Shown: positions 29,137-36,260 of the stretch, one piece after another | Layout: each line of letters begins with the position of its first letter | Position numbering within the stretch: position 1 is the first letter of the stretch | Origin: Verrucomicrobiota bacterium | Lineage (GTDB): Bacteria > Verrucomicrobiota > Verrucomicrobiia > Limisphaerales > UBA11358 | Length of the DNA stretch: 36,260 bases | Direction of reading: 5' to 3' | NCBI GenBank assembly: GCA_021324235.1 | Contig: JAJPJM010000014.1 | Location: 1-36,260, forward strand | Translations under genes and position numbers: made by a program | Notes under the pieces: generated by a model | Told to the model about the DNA's origin: nothing | Database searches by the model: none | What the model saw: the letters and a program-made list of their open reading frames with translations, nothing else

Positions 29137-32007
29137 TCAGCTTCGAGAGCCGGCCTGAAATTCCTTTACCGCCGCGACGCAACGCCCGCAAATTGTCGGG
29201 TGCTCCGGATTGGAACCCACATCCGTCTCCCAATGCCAGCAGCGCTCGCATTTTAGGCCGTCGGCGTGTTCAACAACTATTGAGGAATCTTCCCCTGTCT
29301 CAGTTTCAAGGAATTTGATGTCTGAGACATTAAACAATTCACGCCAAGTTTCTGCGTAATCGGTAACTTTTGGACGTCCAGAATCTCTGCCAACCGTCCA
29401 GATAAGCTTCGCATCGAGTGATTTGCCGATGAGTTTGGCCTGACGCGCTTTTTCCAAGGCAGCAAGCGCTGGTTCGCGCATTTTGAGCAAAATTTCGTTC
29501 CAATGGCCAAGCTCTTGATATTTTGATTCTGTCCATTCAGTCAGATGTACGCTTGCGGTTGGATGATTTGGTACAAATTCCCATGCCTCATCCGCTGTGA
29601 ATGACAGAATCGGTGCGAGCATCTGGCACAAACCGGTCACGAGCCGATACAACGCAGTCTGACTCGACCGACGCTGCTCCGTACCATTACGGGCGGTGTA
29701 CAGCCGATCCTTGATGACGTCGTGGTAGATTGAAGACAGCTCGACGGCAATGAACTGGCTGACTTTTTGATAGACGACGTGGAATTCGTATTGGTCGTAG
29801 GCCGCGATGACTTCCTGCTCCAGCTTTGAGAACTCGCCCAGAATCCAGCGGTCAAGACCCGTGAGCTTGTCGTCGGGTACAGTGTGTTTTGCCGGATCGA
29901 AGTCGTAAAGATTGGAGAGCTGGTAGCGCAGGGCATTGCGGATGCCGCGATAGGTCTCGGCGACCTTGGCGATGCGTTCTTCGCTCACGGTGATGTCGTT
30001 GCGGAAATCCTGTGATGAAACCCACAGCCGCACGATGTCCGCGCCGTATTTCTTCACGTAAGCCTCAGAGGTCTGTGGTTTTTCATACACCCCCTGCCCT
30101 TGTTTGCTTTTGGAGATTTTTTCGCGGTCGGCATCCACCATAAAACCGTGCGTCAGGACGGTCTTGTACGGCGCCGCGCCGTTGCCGGCCAGCGACAGCA
30201 GCAGCGATGATTGAAACCAGCCGCGATGCTGGTCCGAACCTTCCAGGTACATGTCGGCCTGCCATCTCTGGTAGGGCGCAGTGTCCCCACTGCGCCGCGG
30301 CGCGCTGGGGACAGCGCGCCCTACCTCATGATCCAATTCCGGCCGCCTCATCAAAACCGAACGTGACGACGAGCCCGAATCAATCCACACATCAAGCGTG
30401 TCATTGGATTTGGCGACCGCTTCCGCGCCTTTCCAATCTTTTGGTTTCAGGAGCGACCACAATTCAGCGGCGGATTTCTCGAACCAGACATTCGAGCCGT
30501 GTTTCTCAATTAAATCGGCGGTGTTGCGGATAATCTGCACATCGAGAATCGCCCCGCCCTGCGCGTCATAAAACGCCGGGATCGGCACACCCCAGGTCCG
30601 CTGACGCGAGATACACCAGTCGGGACGCGATTCGACCGCAGCCTTGATGCGGTTGACCCCCCAGTCAGGAATCCAATTCACACGACCAATCTCACCCAGC
30701 GCCTGCTCGCGGAATTTTTGGTGGTCAATCTCAATGAACCATTGATCCATCGCGCGGAAAATGACGGGCGTTTTGCTGCGCCAGCAGTGCGGATAGCTAT
30801 GATGATAATTTTCCTGGTGGAGCAAGGCATGACGCAGCCGCAGTTCGTGCAGGACCGCTTCGTTGGCGTCGCTTTTTCCGTGTTTTTCGAGAATGGATTT
30901 GCCGACCATTTCCTTCGGCATCTGTTGCTCGACCGGCAGCTCGTTGGTGTAAGCGAACCGGCCATCGTCATCCACGGGCGAATAAATCGGCAGGCCAACC
31001 GCTGAACCCAGACCGTAGTCTTCAAGACCGTGGCCGGGAGCAATGTGAACAAAGCCGGTGCCGGTGTCGCTGGTGACAAATTCAGCCGGGTACAACCTGC
31101 CGGTCCGGCCGGGAATAAACGGGTGTTGATACTGCAACTGAGCCAGTTTCCCGACGGTAACGGGCTGCTCCTGGTAATTGCTCCATCCGCATTTTTCCGC
31201 GACCGTGGGGAGCAAACCGCGAAATAAAATGTATTTTTGGCCGCCGATTTCGACCTGGACGTATTCCAACTTATTGTTGTAAGCAACGGCAAGGTTGGCC
31301 GGCAACGTCCATGGTGTCGTCGTCCAGATGAGCACAAAAGTATCCGGCAGGCCGATCACCGGAAACTTCACGTAGATGCTCGGGCTGACGTGGTCCTGAT
31401 ATTCGACCTCGGCCTCGGCCAGCGCGGTGCGGCAGGGAATGCTCCAATAAACCGGCTTTTTTCCCCGATAAACAAAACCTTTCTCGACGACATCCGCGAA
31501 CAGGCGCAACTCGTCGGCCTCATATTCCTGGTTGAACGTGAGGTAGGGGTTGTCCCAATCACCCAGCACGCCAAGGCGTTTGAATTGTGTCCGCTGGATA
31601 TCGATATATCTGCGGGCATAAGCTTCACAGGCCTTGCGGATGGCCACGGCATCCGTATTCGTGTCGCCGGCCTTGCGCATCTCTTGGGAAACCTTGAATT
31701 CAATGGGCAAACCGTGGCAGTCCCAGCCCGGCACGTACGGCGCGTTGAAGCCACGCAACGTCTTGTATTTGACGATGATGTCCTTGAGAATCTTGTTCAG
31801 CGCGGTGCCGATATGGACGTCGCCATTCGCGAAGGGCGGGCCGTCGTGCAGGACGAATTTGGCCGTTGCTTGGGCGCGCGCGGCCTGGATTTTACAGTAA
31901 AGTCCGGTCTTTTCCCAGTGGGCCAGCCGTTCCGGCTCCCGGGCGACCAGGTCCGCCTTCATGGGAAAGTCGGTGCGCGGCAGGTTTAATGTGTCTTTAT
32001 AGTCCAT
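29137..32007 (-). CDS. ileS: Isoleucyl-tRNA synthetase
   Basis: 956 residues, complete. The class I motif HIGT is at 65-68, the KMSKS loop reads KISKS at about 630, the CP1 editing domain lies between, and a C-terminal zinc-binding segment CERCWHWETDVG...CGRC is near the end, as in the bacterial type. It charges tRNA-Ile. About 18 residues (GRAVPSAPRRSGDTAPYQR) are inserted at about 561-579, just before the conserved ADMYLEGSDQHRGW, and correspond to a 56-bp palindromic element. That segment is absent from the family I know, but no key residue is lost. A gene for a TlpA-like protein follows; lspA, often next to ileS, is not seen. A TTGACA (32056-32051 on the minus strand) lies upstream. Confidence 0.96.
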   Translation of the reverse strand: MDYKDTLNLPRTDFPMKADLVAREPERLAHWEKTGLYCKIQAARAQATAKFVLHDGPPFANGDVHIGTALNKILKDIIVKYKTLRGFNAPYVPGWDCHGLPIEFKVSQEMRKAGDTNTDAVAIRKACEAYARRYIDIQRTQFKRLGVLGDWDNPYLTFNQEYEADELRLFADVVEKGFVYRGKKPVYWSIPCRTALAEAEVEYQDHVSPSIYVKFPVIGLPDTFVLIWTTTPWTLPANLAVAYNNKLEYVQVEIGGQKYILFRGLLPTVAEKCGWSNYQEQPVTVGKLAQLQYQHPFIPGRTGRLYPAEFVTSDTGTGFVHIAPGHGLEDYGLGSAVGLPIYSPVDDDGRFAYTNELPVEQQMPKEMVGKSILEKHGKSDANEAVLHELRLRHALLHQENYHHSYPHCWRSKTPVIFRAMDQWFIEIDHQKFREQALGEIGRVNWIPDWGVNRIKAAVESRPDWCISRQRTWGVPIPAFYDAQGGAILDVQIIRNTADLIEKHGSNVWFEKSAAELWSLLKPKDWKGAEAVAKSNDTLDVWIDSGSSSRSVLMRRPELDHEVGRAVPSAPRRSGDTAPYQRWQADMYLEGSDQHRGWFQSSLLLSLAGNGAAPYKTVLTHGFMVDADREKISKSKQGQGVYEKPQTSEAYVKKYGADIVRLWVSSQDFRNDITVSEERIAKVAETYRGIRNALRYQLSNLYDFDPAKHTVPDDKLTGLDRWILGEFSKLEQEVIAAYDQYEFHVVYQKVSQFIAVELSSIYHDVIKDRLYTARNGTEQRRSSQTALYRLVTGLCQMLAPILSFTADEAWEFVPNHPTASVHLTEWTESKYQELGHWNEILLKMREPALAALEKARQAKLIGKSLDAKLIWTVGRDSGRPKVTDYAETWRELFNVSDIKFLETETGEDSSIVVEHADGLKCERCWHWETDVGSNPEHPTICGRCVAAVKEFQAGSRS
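30270..30325. repeat. Palindromic element inside ileS, two hairpins in outer arms
   Basis: Outer arms GGTAG (30270-30274) and CTACC (30321-30325) enclose two perfect 9-bp hairpins: GGCGCAGTG-TCCC-CACTGCGCC (30275-30296) and GGCGCGCTG-GGGA-CAGCGCGCC (30299-30320). The two tetraloops are complementary to each other. Confidence 0.8.
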
Positions 32008-32027
32008 CGTGGCTTCCAGAAGGAAAC

Positions 32028-32056
32028 AAGCTAACAGCCGCGAAAAACAGTGTCAA
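32028..32056 (-). promoter_or_regulatory. Possible ileS promoter
   Basis: Minus-strand TTGACA (32056-32051) is a perfect -35. The best -10 at a 17-bp distance is TAGCTT (32033-32028), with three of six matches, leaving a leader of about 15 nt. I see no T-box leader. Confidence 0.4.
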
Positions 32057-32386
32057 CGAACGCGCAGGCACGACGTGACCGGTGTAGAAATGAAAAACCG
32101 GGTCAAGCGGCCAGGGGGTGGCCGAGAGACCCGGGGAATTTTCGAATGAGTACGTACGTAGGATTACGAAGAACTCCAATCCGGGAATGTACCGAAACCC
32201 GGATCGAAAACGGTTGTAAAAAATCAAAGAACACTGTCGACAGCCTAATTACCGCCGCACCTTGTCCACACTAAATCATATACTCTTATTCCGGTCAACT
32301 GTTTCACTAAAAGTATAAGCAGTAATACTTCACACTGCCATACTCATAAGCAGGCGGCGCGTTAAACTGTGGGCAGGAAGGTTTAA

Positions 32387-32824
<438 letters not shown>

Positions 32825-33289
32825 ACGCTGATCACCCGGAAGCCATGTGGACTGGAAATACTTTTTCTTGTGTCGGAATCGATTTTTTGATTTACCAAAG
32901 CGACCGGCAAAACAGCGGAACCATCCCGATTTAGCAGGGTGGGCGCTGAATGTGAATAACTCGTGAACAAAAGTTAATATGTTGTCCTAGAAACGCCCGG
33001 CCTATTCGCGTAGAAAGTTCGCGTAAGCACAAGTTGGTCGTGGCGTTTCAAAGATTGCAGAAGCTGTGAAATCAGGATTTGGATTTTATAATTTATAACG
33101 TGTTGTGAATCAATATATTGCGTCTTAACTTGAGCAGGGGTTTCGATTAATAAGGGCGTGTCAGTGAACGCCTTAGCAAAATGGTGAATTTGAAGCTGGG
33201 TGAGTAAGCATGGCGGGCGAGGTCAAACGCCAATTTTAGGGCTAGGTGAATAAAACGCTTAAAAAACGGGCTTTTTGACAAAAACGCAA
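32825..33289. other. Candidate chromosomal replication origin upstream of dnaA
   Basis: 465 bp without a gene, AT-richer than its surroundings. It holds a perfect DnaA box TGTGAATAA (32951-32959), one-mismatch boxes TGTGAATCA (33104-33112) and GGTGAATAA (33245-33253), and a weaker CGTGAACAA (32962-32970), all in the same orientation. GTGAA recurs seven times (also at 33066, 33164, 33184). An AT-only stretch TTTATAATTTATAA near 33085-33098 could be the unwinding element. Its position directly before dnaA is usual for bacterial origins. Confidence 0.45.
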
Positions 33290-34654
33290 ATGCAGATTTC
33301 GGCCGAAAAAATTTGGAATTCAGCCCGGGAACATATTCGTTCCAGGTTGAATGCGGAAACTTACAACATGTGGTTTGCCCCGTTGCGGGCCAACGCCGTC
33401 GATCCCAACCACGTCACGCTGGAGGTAGCCAACGAATTCTGCGAGGTATGGCTTAAGGACAATTATCTCAGTCTGTTGCAGGATGCCTTGACCGTTGCCG
33501 CCGGGCGCCAATTGCAGGTAAAATTTAAGATCACCGCCGGCAGCAGCGCCCAGGCGCTCCCGTCTGCTCCCGCCTTGGGCAGAACCGCCAGAGCCGCCGA
33601 GTCCACCCACGAACGAACCATTCACAACGGGGAAATCAGCTTTAATCCCAAAAACACGTTCGAGACCTTTGTTGTCGGCAATAACAATAATTTCGCTTAC
33701 GCCGCCGCGCTGGCGGTGGCCCAGGCCCCCGGCAAATCCTATAATCCGCTTTTCCTCTACGGCGGGGTCGGCCTCGGCAAGACCCATTTGCTGCACGCCA
33801 TCGGCCAGCACGTCGCCAGCAACAAGAAGAGCGCGCGGGTGGCCTACCTCTCGTCCGAGAAATTTACGAACGAGTATATTGATGGCATCCAAAACAACCA
33901 GCTCGCCCGGTTCCGCAAGAAATATCGCCAGACCGACGTGCTGTTGATCGACGACATCCAGTTTCTGGCGGGCAAGGAGCGGATTCAGGAGGAATTTTTC
34001 CACACGTTTAACGCGTTGCACGAGGCGCACAAGCAGATCGTGCTCACCTGCGACCGCCCGGCCAGCGAAATTCAGAATCTTGAACACCGCCTCGTCTCCC
34101 GTTTTGAATGGGGTTTGGTCACCGATTTGCAGCCGCCGGACATCGAAATGCGCCTGGCCATTCTCAATAAAAAGGCGCAGCTCATGGGCGTCACGCTGCC
34201 CGAGGACATCCTGAATTTCCTCGCCAGCCGCATTCGCACCAATGTCCGCCGGCTGGAAGGCGCGCTCATCCGTGTTGCTTCCTACGCCTCGCTCACCGGC
34301 AAAAAGCTGTCGATTGAAGTGGTGGAAGGGCTGCTGCGCGAAATCCTCCATGAGGAAGGCCGGCTGTCCATCAGCATCGAAGTCATCCAGAAACGCGTGG
34401 CCGAGCACTTTGACATCCGCCTGGCCGACATGACCAGCAAACGCCGGCCGGAAAACATCGCCTTCCCGCGTCAGGTGGCCATGTATCTGTCCCGCCAGAT
34501 GACGGAAAGCTCGCTCAATACCATCGGCGAGGCCTTCGGTGGCCGCGACCACGGCACCGTCCTCCACGCCTGCCGCCTGGTGAAAGACCGCATGGAAGTG
34601 GACGCCAACGTCCGCCAGGTCGTCCATTACCTGGAAAAGCAGTTGATGCGCTGA
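33290..34654 (+). CDS. dnaA: Chromosomal replication initiator DnaA
   Basis: 454 residues from the ATG at 33290; an in-frame TTG at 33275 would add five. Domain I (about 1-80, ISAEKIWNSAREHIRSRLNAETYNMWF) is followed by a short linker. The AAA+ domain begins at NPKNTFETFVVGNNN, with Walker A GGVGLGKTH (about 158), Walker B LLIDDIQFLAG and the arginine-finger region LEHRLVSRFEWGL. The DNA-binding domain IV carries the signature FGGRDHGTVLHACRLV, which reads the DnaA box. It initiates replication by melting oriC; the gene-free region just upstream contains DnaA-box-like sequences. dnaN does not follow; an ABC ATPase does. No Shine-Dalgarno is seen. Confidence 0.97.
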   Translation: MQISAEKIWNSAREHIRSRLNAETYNMWFAPLRANAVDPNHVTLEVANEFCEVWLKDNYLSLLQDALTVAAGRQLQVKFKITAGSSAQALPSAPALGRTARAAESTHERTIHNGEISFNPKNTFETFVVGNNNNFAYAAALAVAQAPGKSYNPLFLYGGVGLGKTHLLHAIGQHVASNKKSARVAYLSSEKFTNEYIDGIQNNQLARFRKKYRQTDVLLIDDIQFLAGKERIQEEFFHTFNALHEAHKQIVLTCDRPASEIQNLEHRLVSRFEWGLVTDLQPPDIEMRLAILNKKAQLMGVTLPEDILNFLASRIRTNVRRLEGALIRVASYASLTGKKLSIEVVEGLLREILHEEGRLSISIEVIQKRVAEHFDIRLADMTSKRRPENIAFPRQVAMYLSRQMTESSLNTIGEAFGGRDHGTVLHACRLVKDRMEVDANVRQVVHYLEKQLMR

Positions 34655-34697
34655 TTCCGCGCTCGACACCGGTTCCCCGTCATTCAAAACTTCCGTC

Positions 34698-35675
34698 ATG
34701 CCCGTCATTGAAGTCAACGGCTTGACCAAGGCGTTTCGCACCTACAAAAAGCAGCCGGGTTTTGGAGGCGCGATCAAAGGGCTTTTCCACCGTCAATACG
34801 AGCAGACCGTGGCCGTCAACGACGTGCATTTCCGGATTGAACCCGGCGAACTGGTCGGGTTCCTCGGCCCAAATGGCGCCGGCAAAACCACCACGCTCAA
34901 GATGCTGGCCGGCCTGCTTTATCCGACGGGCGGTTCGGCCAAGGTCCTCGGTTACACGCCGTGGGAACGTGCCGACGGCTACCGCCGCCAGTTTGCGCTC
35001 GTCCTCGGCCAGAAAAACCAGCTTTGGTGGGATTTGCCGGCGCGCGAATCACTCGAACTCAACGCGAAAATCTATGGGATTCCCACCGACCGTTTCGAGC
35101 GCACGGTCGCCGAAATGAGCGAACTGCTGGCCGTCAAAGAAAAGCTCAATGTCAGCGTGCGCGAACTTTCCCTCGGCGAACGCATGAAAATGGAGCTCAT
35201 CGCGTCGCTGTTGCACCAGCCGAAGGTGCTCTTTCTCGACGAACCCACCATCGGCCTGGACGTGGTTTCACAAAAAACCGTGCGCGAATTCATCCGCCGC
35301 CACAATGCCGAGCAAAAAACCACGATTCTGCTTACGAGCCATTACATGGCCGACATCCAGGCGCTCTGCCAGCGCGTCATCATCATTGACCACGGCAAAA
35401 TCTTCTTCGACGGCAAACTCGACGAGATTGTGGACCGTTTCGCCGATTTCAAATTCATTACCATCCAATGTGCCAATACCGAGACGCAGTCGGCGGAGAG
35501 TCTGGCGCGTTATGGCGAAGTCGTGGAAAAGACGCCGAGCGCCATCACGCTCAAGGTCAAGCGCGACCGCGTCATTGCCGTCTGCAAATCACTGTTCGAC
35601 GACCTGCCGGTGACCGACATTGATATTCAGGAAGTGCCGATTGAGGACGTCATCCGCCAGATTTTCGCGCGGTGA
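34698..35675 (+). CDS. ABC transporter ATPase, ABC-2 exporter type
   Basis: 325 residues. Walker A GPNGAGKTT (about 56), Q-loop LVLGQKNQLWWDLP, a signature changed to LSLGERMKMEL, Walker B VLFLDEPTIGLD and the His switch LLTSHYMAD are present. A C-terminal domain of about 95 residues follows, as in NatA/drug-exporter ATPases (the LSLGER variant is normal for one such subgroup). Its partner permeases usually follow directly, but here the next gene is on the opposite strand, so the permeases must be elsewhere or lost. The start is 43 bp after dnaA. The stop and the stop of the convergent AAA gene are one base apart. Confidence 0.92.
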   Translation: MPVIEVNGLTKAFRTYKKQPGFGGAIKGLFHRQYEQTVAVNDVHFRIEPGELVGFLGPNGAGKTTTLKMLAGLLYPTGGSAKVLGYTPWERADGYRRQFALVLGQKNQLWWDLPARESLELNAKIYGIPTDRFERTVAEMSELLAVKEKLNVSVRELSLGERMKMELIASLLHQPKVLFLDEPTIGLDVVSQKTVREFIRRHNAEQKTTILLTSHYMADIQALCQRVIIIDHGKIFFDGKLDEIVDRFADFKFITIQCANTETQSAESLARYGEVVEKTPSAITLKVKRDRVIAVCKSLFDDLPVTDIDIQEVPIEDVIRQIFAR

Positions 35676-35676
35676 C

Positions 35677-36260
35677 TCAATCGCACGGCACGGTGCGGCC
35701 CGATGCCCAATCGCGGGTTTCCTGGATTTTTTCCCTCATTACAACCGACAAGGGCCGGGTTTGTTGAATTTCGGCGATCAAATCCAGCTGGGTCAGACTG
35801 TGCTTTTGCGCGTGCGCGGTGTACATCGCCGATACAATGGCCTGTTCAATCTCCGAACCGGAAAAACCGTTCGTGGCTTCCACCAGCGCGTCCAGGTCAA
35901 ATTGCGCCGGCTCCAGCGAGCGTTTGCGGAGGTGAATCTGTAAAATGTCCCGGCGGTTCTGCGGGGACGGCAGATCCACGAAAAAAATCTCATCGAAACG
36001 TCCCTTGCGCACCAGTTCCGGCGGCAGGCGCATGATGTCGTTGGCGGTGGCCACGACAAAAACCGGTTTTTTGCGTTCCGACATCCAGGTCAGAAAAGTC
36101 CCCAGAATGCGGCGTGACAAGCCGTCATCGTCCTCCTGCACGGCCACGCCCTTTTCGATTTCGTCCATCCACAGGACGCACGGCGCCATGACTTCGGCGG
36201 TTTCAAAGGCCTTGCGCAAATTGCGCTCGGTTTCGCCGTAGTATTTGTTGTAAAGCACGC
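35677..36260 (-). CDS. AAA+ ATPase, Ycf46-like, partial (N-terminal part beyond window)
   Basis: The C-terminal 193 residues are visible and the frame runs off the window end, so the Walker A is outside. Visible are [14 protein letters not shown], Walker [12 protein letters not shown], sensor [31 protein letters not shown] (read in two parts) and the lid [17 protein letters not shown]. This pattern is that of Ycf46-type AAA ATPases, relatives of FtsH and katanin that are common in cyanobacteria and some other phyla. The biological role is uncertain; cyanobacterial Ycf46 has been linked to CO2 use. ATP hydrolysis is very likely from the intact motifs. It is convergent with the ABC ATPase. Confidence 0.85.
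   Translation of the reverse strand, partial: VLYNKYYGETERNLRKAFETAEVMAPCVLWMDEIEKGVAVQEDDDGLSRRILGTFLTWMSERKKPVFVVATANDIMRLPPELVRKGRFDEIFFVDLPSPQNRRDILQIHLRKRSLEPAQFDLDALVEATNGFSGSEIEQAIVSAMYTAHAQKHSLTQLDLIAEIQQTRPLSVVMREKIQETRDWASGRTVPCD

Noticed and set aside
32008-32120. T-box leader for ileS
   Set aside because: No T-box consensus or terminator/antiterminator pair; the predicted leader is only about 15 nt.
33320-34741. Long open frame (473 codons) antisense to dnaA
   Set aside because: It mirrors dnaA codon by codon, has no family similarity, and its length follows from the high G+C third positions of dnaA.

Overview
The window looks like chromosome from a Gram-negative member of the Verrucomicrobiota (Pedosphaera/Limisphaerales-like is my best guess; this is inference, not a database result). 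Supporting signs are the moderately high G+C, few Shine-Dalgarno sequences, a heptose epimerase for lipopolysaccharide, a TonB-ExbB-ExbD set, secreted beta-propeller and beta-helix proteins, a Bacteroidetes/Verrucomicrobia-type deoxyhypusine-synthase homologue, and several short palindromic elements, some lying inside conserved genes.

Layout. 1-1661: 3' part of a P-type H+-ATPase with an unusual Lys/Pro/Glu-rich tail holding two DUF2934-like segments. 1750-1946: tRNA-Val(TAC) and, on the opposite strand, tRNA-Pro(CGG). 2078-4171: tonB-exbB-exbD. 4290-5486: a secreted seven-repeat propeller protein with palindromic elements on both sides. 5583-6587 (-): asd with a consensus promoter, divergent from a SNF2 helicase (6719-10024). 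10025-11696 is a small accessory island. It holds a toxin-antitoxin pair (toxin frameshifted, antitoxin intact), a second copy of the SNF2 gene's last 46 bp, and two small genes separated by an attC-like site.

11826-20895 is a long minus-strand block. It runs Yip1-like protein, HlyD/MacA adaptor, LolD/MacB ATPase, GxxExxY protein, two MacB/FtsX permeases, then a TolQ/MotA-like membrane protein and a coiled-coil partner. 21031-25889 (-) holds a YVTN-propeller/phosphoesterase, the heptose epimerase HldD and a deoxyhypusine-synthase-like protein. 26032-28483 has a beta-helix protein (-) and agmatine deiminase (+). 28495-32007 (-) has ileS followed by a TlpA-like thioredoxin. 32486-35675 (+) has glnB, a candidate oriC, dnaA and an ABC ATPase. 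A partial Ycf46-like AAA ATPase (-) closes the window.

How the genes work together. TonB/ExbB/ExbD would energise outer-membrane uptake. The MacA/LolD/FtsX set forms a MacAB-type tripartite exporter whose operon has been entered by a GxxExxY gene. Agmatine deiminase and the deoxyhypusine-synthase homologue are both linked to polyamine chemistry, though not in one operon. The most unusual material is (i) the SNF2-end duplication bracketing the toxin-antitoxin pair beside cassette-like genes, and (ii) palindromes inserted without loss of reading frame into ileS, agmatine deiminase and the phosphoesterase.
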